From: Clostridia bacterium
Lineage (GTDB): Bacteria > Bacillota > Clostridia > TANB77 > UBA1234
Assembly (NCBI GenBank): GCA_900753135.1
Contig: CAADXZ010000197.1
Location: 1 to 19,796, forward strand
Direction of reading: 5' to 3'
DNA length: 19,796 nt
Shown: positions 1 through 8,507 of the stretch, one piece after another
How the letters are laid out: every line of letters begins with the position of its first letter
Numbering within the stretch: the stretch's first letter is position 1
Notes under the pieces: generated by a model
What the model was told of the DNA's origin: nothing
Databases searched by the model: none
The model's input: the letters and a program-made list of their open reading frames with translations, nothing else
Translations under genes and position numbers: made by a program

Positions 1-87
1 GCATAAATTAAAGTTTTTTTGTGTAATAGGAAAGAAAATCAATACATAAAAGGTTGCAAATCTGTTACTTTCCTATTACATAAAAAA
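1..87. repeat. Dispersed inverted-arm repeat, copy 1 (cut by the window edge)
   Basis: This matches 9161-9246 with about 5 mismatches and 2 single-base gaps, roughly 92% identity by hand alignment. Perfect 13-bp inverted arms (TGTAATAGGAAAG at 22-34, CTTTCCTATTACA at 68-80) flank a 33-base centre. The pairing extends outward through one G-T pair into a T-run and an A-run. The copy starts at base 1, so its true left limit is unknown. Its right end merges with the T-tract of the ftsW terminator. It contains no ORF. A MITE-like element or a structured RNA are both possible; the repeat itself is directly visible. Confidence 0.85.
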
Positions 88-123
88 TAAACTGCCTATG
101 AAGATTATCTTCATAAACAGTTT
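82..123 (-). terminator. Intrinsic terminator closing the dcw operon after ftsW
   Basis: Read on the minus strand, AAACTG and TATGAAGA pair with TCTTCATA and CAGTTT around a TAA loop (arms within 89-123, with a small internal mismatch). The hairpin is followed at once by a run of six T residues (87-82). It lies about 27 bp after the ftsW stop codon, so the cluster appears to end here rather than continuing into murG. Confidence 0.85.
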
Positions 124-149
124 ATGCAAAAAAAATGAAAAAGTTAAAC

Positions 150-1286
150 TTATTTTGTCGCATTTCGCGATATATTTAGTAAAACACCACAAGAACAAAG
201 CAAAATAATCAACGCCGTTCCACCATAACTAAAGAAAGGTAATGGAATACCTGTTACAGGGAACAAAGCACAAACAATTGCAATATTAAGCAAAGCTTGG
301 ATAGCAACTAAAGAAGTTATACCAATAGCAAGCAAAGTTCCAAACATATCAGGGGCCTTCATGGCAATTGTTATTCCACGCCATATGAAGATTCCAAACA
401 GAATCAAAACAAAAATTGCCCCAATAAGACCTAATTCCTCTGCCAAAATTGCAAATATAAAATCATTATGTGGCTCAGGTATATACATATACTTTTGTGT
501 ACTATTACCAAGTCCAACTCCAAAAAGTCCACCGCTTCCAACAGCATAAAGTGCTTGCACTGCTTGCCAACCAGTATCAAGCATATCTTCCCAAGGATCT
601 AAAAAGCTTACTAACCTCTTTACTCTATAAGGCTCTTGTATCAAATATATAAGTCCAACCACAAGTATAGGTGGTGCAGCAATCAGAATCTGCTTCATTT
701 GCATACCACCGACAAATATCATAACAGCAGACACCATACACACAATTCCTATTGCACTCATATGAGGTTCCTTATATAGCAACAAACAAATAACTCCAAC
801 AACAGCTAATAACGGAAATATTCCTTTCCAAAACTTTTTATTTTTCTTAGGATCTTTAGAAAGTCTCGCAGCTAAAAAAACTATTAACGCTATCTTCATA
901 ACTTCAGATGGCTGGAATCTAAAACCTATTCCTGGTATTTTAATCCAACGAGTGGCACCTTTTATAGTTATACCAACTCCTGGCACAAGCACGAGTGCAA
1001 GCAAAACAATCGCCACTACTATTCCAATGTTGGCAAGTTTTCCACTAAATAATCTATAATCAAAGAAAGAAAAGAATATCATTCCTGCAATTCCAATTAA
1101 AGCATTCAATAGCTGACTTTTAAAATAAAAATAACTATCGCCCTCATAAGTAAGTGCACTAGGAGCACTTGCACTAAGTACCATTATCAATCCAAAAGCC
1201 AATAACACAAATATAGTCACCAACAATCCTATATCAAGCTGTTTCTTTTTTTTTCTTTTCGTTAGCTCATTATTCACTTTTACCAT
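150..1286 (-). CDS. ftsW: FtsW/SpoVE-type SEDS peptidoglycan glycosyltransferase
   Basis: This integral membrane protein (378 aa) polymerises lipid II into glycan strands, working with the class B penicillin-binding protein encoded upstream. A basic N-terminus (KRKKKK, residues 11-15) precedes about ten hydrophobic segments. SEDS signatures are visible: FQPSE near 125, PEPHNDFIFA near 270-279 with the conserved Asp at 275, AEELG at 282-286, and a proline-rich GIPLPFFSYGG at 346-356. Position in the dcw cluster after mraY favours FtsW or sporulation SpoVE over RodA. The two cannot be separated from sequence alone. The ATG start has only a weak AGGA seven bases upstream. A much stronger SD lies further upstream, before an in-frame ATA codon (see findings). 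Confidence 0.93.
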   Translation of the reverse strand: MVKVNNELTKRKKKKQLDIGLLVTIFVLLAFGLIMVLSASAPSALTYEGDSYFYFKSQLLNALIGIAGMIFFSFFDYRLFSGKLANIGIVVAIVLLALVLVPGVGITIKGATRWIKIPGIGFRFQPSEVMKIALIVFLAARLSKDPKKNKKFWKGIFPLLAVVGVICLLLYKEPHMSAIGIVCMVSAVMIFVGGMQMKQILIAAPPILVVGLIYLIQEPYRVKRLVSFLDPWEDMLDTGWQAVQALYAVGSGGLFGVGLGNSTQKYMYIPEPHNDFIFAILAEELGLIGAIFVLILFGIFIWRGITIAMKAPDMFGTLLAIGITSLVAIQALLNIAIVCALFPVTGIPLPFFSYGGTALIILLCSCGVLLNISRNATK

Positions 1287-1352
1287 TCCACGTTCCTGCG
1301 TAACTATATTATCGCCCCCTATTTAGTTTAATCTTATCAATCAAATTTTATA

Positions 1353-2339
1353 TTACACTATCATTAAACCTATTATCGCAAGAAGTAAAGTAACACCCCA
1401 AAAAGCAGGAACTATAACAGTTTCTTTAACTCCGCATAACTCAAAATGATGATGTATTGGTGCCATTTTAAAAAGTCTTTTTCCTCCAGTAACTTTAAAA
1501 TATACAACTTGCAAAATTACAGAAAGTGCTTCAATAACACAAACACCAGCAACAACTATAAGTATAAGTGGCATCTTAAGTATTAGTGCCACACTACAAA
1601 ACGCTCCACCAAGTGCTAAAGAACCTGTATCTCCCATAAAAACTCTTGCAGGATACATATTAAAGAATAAAAATCCAATTGTTGTTCCTAGCACTATTGC
1701 TGAAAAAGCAGACATCTCTTTAACTCCCATTTTTATTGATACTATAACAAAGAATAACGTTATTATTGCTGACACTCCGGCTGCTAAACCATCTAATCCA
1801 TCTGTTAAATTCAAACTATTCGTGCAGGCAAGTATTATAAAAACTGCACAAGGTATATATACCCAAACAGGTAAAGTAATATATTGTTTCAATATTGGTA
1901 TATATGTTTCTGTTCCAAAATTTATATGTGTCAAATATACTACAAAAGCAGTCGCAACAATTATAAGTCCAAGCATTTTTAAACTTGGTTTTAATCCTTT
2001 TGGATTTTTTAAGACTAACTTTATAAAATCATCAATAAAGCCAATAATTCCATATCCTAATGTAACAAAAGCTACAGGTAAAATATTAGGATATTTTATA
2101 GATACACCAAATGATGTAAGTATAATAACAACAAGCATTATTATTCCACCCATTGTTGGTGTTCCACTTTTTCTAAGATGTTCCTTAGGTCCATCTTCTC
2201 TAACGACCTGACCAATTTTTAATTTTTTCAATATTGGTATAATTATAAAACCTAAAATAATTGTTGCTATAAAAGATATTACTAACGCGTCAGTTTCAAC
2301 TGATGAATTACTAATTATTGTCTTTATTTTATCTATCAT
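1353..2339 (-). CDS. mraY: MraY, phospho-N-acetylmuramoyl-pentapeptide transferase
   Basis: MraY transfers phospho-MurNAc-pentapeptide from UDP to undecaprenyl phosphate at the membrane, making lipid I. The 328-aa protein is of usual length, with about ten membrane segments. Family motifs are intact: GTPTMGG at 59-65, the DD pair at 103-104 in GFIDDFIK, NLTDGLDGLA at 177-186, FMGDTGS at 234-240, and the triple histidine in MAPIHHHFE at 292-300. The start has a G-rich SD (GGGGG at 2345-2349) five bases before ATG. It follows murE by 16 bp and precedes ftsW by 66 bp in the same transcription unit. murF, often between murE and mraY, is absent. Confidence 0.97.
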   Translation of the reverse strand: MIDKIKTIISNSSVETDALVISFIATIILGFIIIPILKKLKIGQVVREDGPKEHLRKSGTPTMGGIIMLVVIILTSFGVSIKYPNILPVAFVTLGYGIIGFIDDFIKLVLKNPKGLKPSLKMLGLIIVATAFVVYLTHINFGTETYIPILKQYITLPVWVYIPCAVFIILACTNSLNLTDGLDGLAAGVSAIITLFFVIVSIKMGVKEMSAFSAIVLGTTIGFLFFNMYPARVFMGDTGSLALGGAFCSVALILKMPLILIVVAGVCVIEALSVILQVVYFKVTGGKRLFKMAPIHHHFELCGVKETVIVPAFWGVTLLLAIIGLMIV

Positions 2340-2355
2340 ATTATCCCCCTACTTA

Positions 2356-3843
2356 TTACCACGCATATAATGATTTATCTTTTGGCTCTGGAAGTTTCTT
2401 TAATGCCTCTGCAATTACTTCCCTATCATCAAAATGATGCTTTTCACCATTAATTTCTTGATATGTTTCATGACCTTTTCCTGCAACAAGCACCAAATCA
2501 TTTTTTCCTGCTTGCCTTAATGCGTATTCAATTGCCTTTTTTCTATCAACTATAACCTTATACTTTCCACTTGTTTTCTTAATTCCTTCTTCAATTTGAG
2601 CAATAATATCTTCTGGCTTTTCAGACCTTGGATTATCTGATGTAATTACAGTAAGGCCTGCTATTCTTCCAGCAATTTCACCCATCATAGGTCTTTTAGC
2701 TGTATCTCTATCTCCACCACATCCAAATACACAAATTATCTTTCCTTTTGTATACACTTTCGACGCCTTCAAGATATTCTCCAAACTATCTGGAGTATGT
2801 GCATAATCAACCATTATAGTAAAATTTCTAACGGTAGGAACAATCTCTGACCTACCAGGCACTTTAATACCTTCAAGTCCCGTAATAACATCCTCTACAC
2901 CAGCTCCAAGCCTTATAGACGCACATATTGCAGCCAACGCATTATACACAGTAAACCTTCCAGGAATATCAACTTTAATCCTTTGCATAACCTTATTAAA
3001 AGGCATTTTAAAATCAGAATAGCTATTCGTTATTATTATATCTCTAGCACAAACATAAGGATTATTATCTATTCCATAAGTCGTTATTGGACATGTTGCC
3101 ATACTCATTAACTTTTTAGCATACATATCATCAGCATTTACAAAGCCTTCTTTTGCCATAGTAAACAACTTCGCCTTAGCAGCTAAATAATTATCAAACG
3201 TCTTGTGAAAATCCAAATGATCCTGTGTTAAATTTGTGTATATCGCAATATCAAACGTATTTCCTAACACTCTATCTAATGCCAAAGAATGTGATGAAAC
3301 CTCCATTACAACGACATCAACTTTCTCATCAGCCATCTCTCTAAACATCTTTTGCAATTCCAAACTTTCTGGAGTAGTTCTTTGAGATTCAATCACCCTA
3401 TCACCAAGATAATTCGCAATAGTTCCAATCAAGCCAACCTTTTTGCCAGCTTTTTCTAATATACTTTTAATCATATAAGTAGTTGTCGTTTTTCCTTTTG
3501 TTCCAGTTACACCAACTAGCTTAAATTCTCTTGAAGGATGACCATAGTAATTACAAGCTGATAAAGCAAGCAAAGCTCTAGTATTTTCAGCTATTATAAC
3601 AGTAACACCTGCAGGTATTTTTTCAACGTCAAATTCACCATCTTGTATCGCAACAACAGTAGCACCTTTTTCTAATGCCATTTCAACATATTCATGACCA
3701 TTAGTTTTGTAACCAACAATCGCAACAAACATGTCGCCATTTTCTACAAGTCTGGAGTCACAACGTATTTCCTTAACCTCTTCTTCTGCATTTCCTTGTA
3801 ATTTGAATCCATCGATTCCTTCCAAAATTTTTGATAATTTCAT
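2356..3843 (-). CDS. murE: MurE, UDP-MurNAc-tripeptide ligase (meso-DAP type)
   Basis: This cytoplasmic ATP-dependent Mur ligase adds the third amino acid to UDP-MurNAc-Ala-Glu. From the chosen ATG at 3843 it has 495 aa. The reading frame is open 13 codons further to a TTG, but the SD AAGGTGG just before the ATG decides the start. The ATP loop GVTGTKGKTTT lies near 110-121, the Mur ligase central motif YTNLTQDHLDFH near 202-213, and the C-terminal DNPRSE near 403-408. In this family DNPR indicates meso-diaminopimelate rather than lysine, which predicts DAP-type wall. It has its own likely promoter in the 135-bp gap after ftsI and is closely followed by mraY. Confidence 0.96.
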   Translation of the reverse strand: MKLSKILEGIDGFKLQGNAEEEVKEIRCDSRLVENGDMFVAIVGYKTNGHEYVEMALEKGATVVAIQDGEFDVEKIPAGVTVIIAENTRALLALSACNYYGHPSREFKLVGVTGTKGKTTTTYMIKSILEKAGKKVGLIGTIANYLGDRVIESQRTTPESLELQKMFREMADEKVDVVVMEVSSHSLALDRVLGNTFDIAIYTNLTQDHLDFHKTFDNYLAAKAKLFTMAKEGFVNADDMYAKKLMSMATCPITTYGIDNNPYVCARDIIITNSYSDFKMPFNKVMQRIKVDIPGRFTVYNALAAICASIRLGAGVEDVITGLEGIKVPGRSEIVPTVRNFTIMVDYAHTPDSLENILKASKVYTKGKIICVFGCGGDRDTAKRPMMGEIAGRIAGLTVITSDNPRSEKPEDIIAQIEEGIKKTSGKYKVIVDRKKAIEYALRQAGKNDLVLVAGKGHETYQEINGEKHHFDDREVIAEALKKLPEPKDKSLYAW

Positions 3844-3904
3844 ATTATCCACCTTTCTTTTGGTAGTGTTATTTTCTACCAACCCAAATAAAATTTTCGC
3901 AAGT

Positions 3905-3918
3905 GTTGTAATTACAAC
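3905..3918. promoter_or_regulatory. Perfect 14-bp palindrome in the murE leader
   Basis: GTTGTAATTACAAC is a perfect palindrome about 8 to 21 bases downstream of the predicted murE transcription start. Its position would suit a repressor operator, and 7 bp is short for an RNA stem without a loop. No known regulator is recognised for it. Confidence 0.4.
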
Positions 3919-3932
3919 CTCTCGTCTAATTT

Positions 3933-3961
3933 ATTATATATATATTGCAAGTAAATCACAA
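3933..3961 (-). promoter_or_regulatory. Predicted sigma-A-type promoter for murE
   Basis: On the minus strand TTGTGA (3961-3956) is followed after exactly 17 bp by a consensus TATAAT (3938-3933). It lies in the only sizeable gap between ftsI and murE and would start transcription near 3926, giving a leader of about 83 nt. The region is AT-rich, so chance matches are possible, but both box and spacing are good. Confidence 0.6.
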
Positions 3962-3978
3962 TTATAATATATACTTTA

Positions 3979-6156
3979 TTATTCAACATCAATTCCAACT
4001 GCTCTAAATTCCACTCTTACCAAAGTTCCTTGCTCAACACTAGTTCCAGCAGGTGGATCTTGAAGAACTGACATACCACTTCCAGAAATTTTAATATTCA
4101 AATTTGCATCATTCAACTTCTTTGTTGCAGATACAATATCTAAATTTTTAACATCAGGTATAACAGTATTAAATCTTGTATCATTGCCTTCAACATATAA
4201 TTTAACCATTGACTTTTCAACAAGCTTTTCACCAGCAACTGGCATTTGTGCAGAAACTATTGCATTCATATCTGAAACGTCAACATTATATTTTAAACCT
4301 GCATTATTTAACATTCTTATAGCTTCACCAACAGTTCTATTTGTTACGTCTGGTACCTCAACTTTCTTTGTTTTATCTTCAGAAGTATAATCCTTCTTTA
4401 CTTCCATATACTCTAAAACTTCTGACAAAATATTTGAAACAACTGGCGCACAAATTGCACCACCTTGGTGTCCAAGCTTTCCTTTTGGATTAGCTATTGT
4501 TAGCATTATAGCAACCTTAGGATCAGAAGCTGGAGCAAGTGCAACGAAAGAAGCTGTATACGTTTTATTGGCCCCTCTTCCTTGTTCTGCAGTACTTGTT
4601 TTACCTGCAACATAGTATCCTTTTACTTGACCATTTCTACCAGTACCATTAGATACAACACTAGTCATCATATCAAGTACAGCATTTGCAGTTTCCTTAG
4701 AAAATACTTGCTTTTCAGCAACAGATTCATTTTCTTGAACCACATTTCCATCTCTATCTAATATTTTAGATACTATTCTTGGTTTCATCAATAAACCATC
4801 ATTTCCAAAAACAGAAATAATGTTAAGCATGTTTAATTGCGTCAAAGTAAATCCTTGACCAAATGCCGCAGATGCAATTGTTGAATCAGTTACATTAGCA
4901 ACTTGATGAATTATTCCATTAACTTCACCAGGTAAATCAATTCCCGTTTTCTTAGAAACACCTAATGCAGATAAATAGTTATAATACTTTTCTTTTCCAA
5001 TTGTAAGAGCAATATTCATAAATACAGGGTTACAAGAGTTCATAAGACCTTGTCTTAAACTCTGTCTTCCATGTGGATTATAATATCTCCAACATTTCAT
5101 ATCCCAACCTTCAATTTTTAAATATCCATTACAAACAAAATTCACAGTGTCAACATCTTTTACTAAACCTTCCTCTAATGCTATTCCTGCTGTAATAGTT
5201 TTAAAAACAGAACCAGGTTCAAATGTATCTGTTATTACTTTATTTCTCCACAAATTTTGAAGTTCCTTTGTTCTTTCTGTAGATGTCATTGTGCTCCATT
5301 TTTCTTTTACACTATCTACAGTATGCGTAAAAGGATTGTTAGAATCAAAAGTTGGTGCAACAGCCATTGCTAATATATCACCAGTTTTTGGATCCATTAT
5401 AGTGCATTCCGCATAATCAGGATTATTATCACTCACTGCTTGATCTAAATACTTTTCTGTTATATATTGTACCATTTCGTCAATAGTGAGCACCAAACTA
5501 AGACCATCCTCTGGTGGTATGTATTTTTCATCATTTAAAGGAAGTTCATTTCCTATTGCATCTGTACCAACAATAAGCTGTCCTGGCACACCTTTAAGTA
5601 CACTCTCATATTGTGTTTCTATTCCTTCTAGACCTTGATTATCTGTTCCACAAAATCCTAAAACATTAGATAATAATTTACCGTTTGGATAATATCTTTT
5701 TGTGTCCTCATAAATGTTTACACCTGTAATTTTTTCTTCTTTAATCCACGTTCTAACTTTATCTGTAACAGATTTATCTAATTTTTTTGCTATAGTCTCA
5801 TCAGCAGTATTTTTCTTTGCTTTTGTTAATACCGTTTCATAATCTAAATCTAATATTTCTGCTAATCCTTTAGCTGTCTTTTCTTTATTTTCTGCTTTTA
5901 TATTCTTTGGTGTTATACTTATCGATTCAACAGTTATACTTTCGGCGAGCACTTCACCATTTCGGTCATATATCACTCCTCTTTTAGGGCTTATCTTTCT
6001 ATTTTTTGTTTGTTGTGCATATGCTTCTTCTCTCATATCACTTCCACGCACAACTTGCCAATAAAAAATTCTTCCAATTAAAACAATAATCAACAAAAAA
6101 AACAAGATAAGTACTATTCTCATTCTCTTTTTTGACTCCAGATTAGTCTTTGCCAC
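3979..6156 (-). CDS. ftsI: Class B penicillin-binding protein (FtsI/PBP2B/SpoVD) with two PASTA domains
   Basis: This division transpeptidase crosslinks septal (or spore) peptidoglycan outside the membrane, partnered with FtsW. The start is taken as GTG at 6156, with GGAGG seven bases upstream, giving 725 aa. The longer frame from TTG at 6180 would put the SD inside the gene. One membrane segment lies near 12-32, then the PBP dimerisation domain. Catalytic motifs are SVFK (Ser 316), SCN (374-376) and KTST (519-522), where KTG(T/S) would be canonical. Two PASTA repeats follow at about 599-657 and 663-719. SpoVD usually has one PASTA domain, so a vegetative PBP2B role fits slightly better, but the assignment is not firm. 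Confidence 0.93.
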   Translation of the reverse strand: MAKTNLESKKRMRIVLILFFLLIIVLIGRIFYWQVVRGSDMREEAYAQQTKNRKISPKRGVIYDRNGEVLAESITVESISITPKNIKAENKEKTAKGLAEILDLDYETVLTKAKKNTADETIAKKLDKSVTDKVRTWIKEEKITGVNIYEDTKRYYPNGKLLSNVLGFCGTDNQGLEGIETQYESVLKGVPGQLIVGTDAIGNELPLNDEKYIPPEDGLSLVLTIDEMVQYITEKYLDQAVSDNNPDYAECTIMDPKTGDILAMAVAPTFDSNNPFTHTVDSVKEKWSTMTSTERTKELQNLWRNKVITDTFEPGSVFKTITAGIALEEGLVKDVDTVNFVCNGYLKIEGWDMKCWRYYNPHGRQSLRQGLMNSCNPVFMNIALTIGKEKYYNYLSALGVSKKTGIDLPGEVNGIIHQVANVTDSTIASAAFGQGFTLTQLNMLNIISVFGNDGLLMKPRIVSKILDRDGNVVQENESVAEKQVFSKETANAVLDMMTSVVSNGTGRNGQVKGYYVAGKTSTAEQGRGANKTYTASFVALAPASDPKVAIMLTIANPKGKLGHQGGAICAPVVSNILSEVLEYMEVKKDYTSEDKTKKVEVPDVTNRTVGEAIRMLNNAGLKYNVDVSDMNAIVSAQMPVAGEKLVEKSMVKLYVEGNDTRFNTVIPDVKNLDIVSATKKLNDANLNIKISGSGMSVLQDPPAGTSVEQGTLVRVEFRAVGIDVE

Positions 6157-6372
6157 TTCCTCACCTCCGAAAGTTTCCAATAAATATATATTAATACAAG
6201 TATATTATTATTACAACTAGTAAAATTAAGACTTAATCTCACCAAAAGTGTTGCATTCTTACTGTATAAAAATAAGCACAAAGTAATGCTAATTTTGCTA
6301 TACAAAAATATAATAAGCGAAAATTTTCTCATTACTCTATGCTCATCAAATAAAGAGTTCACACCCTTAAAA

Positions 6373-7119
6373 TTAATCTAAAATATTTCTTATATCATTC
6401 ATCAATTTCTTCCAAAATGTTTCTTCTTCTTCCTCTATAACAACAGGTGTAGCTATCTTATCTTCTTTATCTATAACAACTTTTTGTATTTGAGAATCTT
6501 TTGGCTTTTGCATTCCTAACTGATATTTTGCATAAGATTCTATATTTGATAAATCAGTTTGCGTTTGAATTTCTGATTCAATTTGTGCATTCTTAGTATT
6601 AATATTACCAAGTTTATTTTTCATTCCATTAAGTTCAGAAAAAGATTCATTTATCAAAGAAGACCTATAACATATCAAAAACAAAATAGAAAAAGCAAAG
6701 AATGAAACTGCAATGTCGCGCAAAGGAGTAGATTTTTTTTGATTAATATTTTTACTTGTGACAACTTCTGCTCTCTTCAAAGACATTTCTTTTGGTTTCT
6801 GAATTTGTCTTCTTGATACCATTGATGGGACTTCTAAATTTTTTGATGTATTTTTTCTTCTTTGCGTTGTGGTACTTACATCTCTTGTAACCGCTCTAGT
6901 AGCTGCCCTAGTAACACTTCTTGTAGTTGAAGTTTTCACTTCTATTTTCTGTGAAGTACTCCTTCTAGCTTGTTGTGATTGAGTCTTTGGTTTAGTGCTA
7001 GCCTTTCTTGCAGTTTGACTTGATTTTCGAGATGCACTATTAGAAGTTACAGCATTAGCTGAACTTCTGCGTGATCTACCATATTCATAATAATCATAGT
7101 CATATTGAACTGCTGGCAT
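6373..7119 (-). CDS. ftsL: FtsL-like bitopic division protein with long basic N-terminal region
   Basis: This is the presumed FtsL subunit of the divisome that links FtsW/FtsI to the DivIB/DivIC complex. It has 248 aa, about twice the usual FtsL length. Residues 1-135 are cytoplasmic in type and rich in Ser, Thr, Arg and Lys after a tyrosine-rich start (YDYDYYEYG). One membrane segment spans about 136-153. A coiled-coil-like stretch covers 155-190, followed by SYAKYQLGMQKPKDSQ, which resembles the conserved end of the FtsL/DivIC family, and an acidic tail. A strong SD (AAGGAGGT) supports the start. Identity rests on topology and position between rsmH and ftsI, since FtsL sequences diverge rapidly. 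Confidence 0.8.
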   Translation of the reverse strand: MPAVQYDYDYYEYGRSRRSSANAVTSNSASRKSSQTARKASTKPKTQSQQARRSTSQKIEVKTSTTRSVTRAATRAVTRDVSTTTQRRKNTSKNLEVPSMVSRRQIQKPKEMSLKRAEVVTSKNINQKKSTPLRDIAVSFFAFSILFLICYRSSLINESFSELNGMKNKLGNINTKNAQIESEIQTQTDLSNIESYAKYQLGMQKPKDSQIQKVVIDKEDKIATPVVIEEEEETFWKKLMNDIRNILD

Positions 7120-7145
7120 TAAAAACTAAACCTCCTTAAATTATA

Positions 7146-8063
7146 TTAAGATCTTTCAAACACTCTTAACTTAGCACTCTTAGAACGTGGATTTCTTTCC
7201 ATCTCTTCGTCTGAAGGTACTATAGGCTTTTTAGTTATAACTTTTCCATACGATTTATATCCACAAACGCATTTTGGAAAATCTTTTGGACAAGTACATT
7301 TTCCTTGAAGTTCCAAAAAAGCCTCTTTAACAATTCTATCCTCTAAAGAATGAAATGTTATAATGCAAATCCTTCCTCCAACATTTAATACACTTGCTAT
7401 ATCTAATATCGCTTTTTTTAATTCTTTTAGTTCACCATTTACTTCAATTCTTAAAGCTTGGAAAATTCTTTTAAAAGAATTTACCGCATCTTTGGGAACT
7501 GCTCTTCTAACTATGTCTGCCAATTCATAAGTGGTAGTTATTTCTTTAACCTTACGCTCAGAAATAATTCTTTCCGCAATTCTTTTAGAAAACTTTTCCT
7601 CACCATATTTGCGAAATATATCTTCAAGTTCATGTTCATCATAATTATTAACAATGTCTTTGGCAGAAAGCTCTTGAGACTGATCCATTCTCATGTCAAG
7701 TTCAGCATCTTTGGTATAACTAAATCCTCTAGTGCCTTCATCTATTTGATATGATGAGATTCCAAGATCAAGTAAAACACCATCAACTTTTTCAATTCCA
7801 AGTGACTTTAAATGTGAAATAATATCCTCATGTCTGCCATGAACATATTTAACGTTGCTGTACTTGGCTAGTCTTTTTTTGCTTGCCTCAATCGCCTCTT
7901 GATCTCTATCAATTCCAATCAAAAGACCACCATCAAGTTTCTCAACAATCTTTGATGAATGACCAGCTCCGCCCATTGTTCCATCAACATATATTCCATC
8001 TTTTTTTATATTTAAATTTTCAATACATTCATTAAGCATTATTGGTTCATGCTTAAATTCCAT
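7146..8063 (-). CDS. rsmH: RsmH (MraW), 16S rRNA C1402 N4-methyltransferase
   Basis: This cytoplasmic SAM-dependent enzyme methylates N4 of C1402 in 16S rRNA. The ATG at 8063 gives 305 aa, close to family length, and follows a clear GGAGG. The frame is open to a TTG six codons earlier, but that would swallow the SD. Motifs include YVDGTMGGAGHS near 26-37 (SAM loop), DGVLLDLGISSYQID near 95-109, and a C-terminal ITFHSLEDR followed by a cysteine-rich stretch (CTCPKDFPKCVC), typical of RsmH. It is 26 bp before the ftsL-like gene but 450 bp after mraZ, an unusually wide gap. Confidence 0.97.
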   Translation of the reverse strand: MEFKHEPIMLNECIENLNIKKDGIYVDGTMGGAGHSSKIVEKLDGGLLIGIDRDQEAIEASKKRLAKYSNVKYVHGRHEDIISHLKSLGIEKVDGVLLDLGISSYQIDEGTRGFSYTKDAELDMRMDQSQELSAKDIVNNYDEHELEDIFRKYGEEKFSKRIAERIISERKVKEITTTYELADIVRRAVPKDAVNSFKRIFQALRIEVNGELKELKKAILDIASVLNVGGRICIITFHSLEDRIVKEAFLELQGKCTCPKDFPKCVCGYKSYGKVITKKPIVPSDEEMERNPRSKSAKLRVFERS

Positions 8064-8121
8064 AATATTTATCCTCCACAAGAAAGCAGAAAACTTTCAT
8101 CTTTTAACATTACAAGAAGAC

Positions 8122-8145
8122 ATAGCGGCCTTAAAAGACCGCTAT
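8122..8145. other. Hairpin in the rsmH leader
   Basis: ATAGCGG (8122-8128) pairs with CCGCTAT (8139-8145) around a 10-base loop. It is the most GC-rich spot of an otherwise AT-rich gap and lies about 60 bases before the rsmH start. No T-tract follows on the minus strand, so it is not a standard terminator. A role in mRNA processing or stability is possible. Confidence 0.5.
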
Positions 8146-8434
8146 TCTCTTAATAACTTTTATTTGACAGCTTCGTCATTTTTCTTTAGTAATTTAATAT
8201 TTTTTCATAAGTATTTAATAATTTTAGGTGATAATGTTTTACCACACTCTACACTCTTTTTTTCTTTTGTATATATAATTTTTATCTTTTGTTGTTTGTG
8301 ATTAATTATCTAACCACTTCTTCTTTTGTTTTTATTACCCCTTAATATTTTAATCTTTTGTTTTTAATTGTGCTCTACACTCACTAAGCAATTATCATTT
8401 GTAAATTTAACATTTTTCTTTTGTACTTTAAAAG

Positions 8435-8447
8435 CGTAATCGTTACG
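8435..8447 (-). terminator. Weak hairpin-T candidate after mraZ
   Basis: CGTAA and TTACG form a 5-bp stem with a 3-base loop, followed on the minus strand by C then TTTT. The stem is short, so termination would be partial at best. It would attenuate transcripts leaving mraZ. Confidence 0.25.
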
Positions 8448-8479
8448 TTCACACCTTAATAAGATGCGTTTTTTCACTT

Positions 8480-8507
8480 GTTATATTTAAATTAGTTCAA
8501 AACACAA
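8480..8507 (-). promoter_or_regulatory. Possible promoter for rsmH and downstream dcw genes
   Basis: On the minus strand TTGTGT (8507-8502) and TATAAC (8485-8480) are 16 bp apart, just after the mraZ stop codon. If used, it would give a leader of about 400 nt before rsmH. AT-rich background makes this tentative. Confidence 0.35.

Noticed and set aside
6181..6250. Possible promoter before ftsI (TTGTAA-17-ATATAT)
   Set aside because: The match is weak and the region is so AT-rich that such pairs arise by chance.
6120..6362. 80-codon minus-strand frame between the ftsL-like gene and ftsI
   Set aside because: It overlaps the start of ftsI in another frame, has no good SD and reads as AT-rich intergenic sequence.
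8164..8192. Plus-strand TTGACA with a 17-bp spacer
   Set aside because: The -35 is perfect, but the -10 position reads TAGTAA, and no plus-strand gene follows. Antisense transcription cannot be supported.
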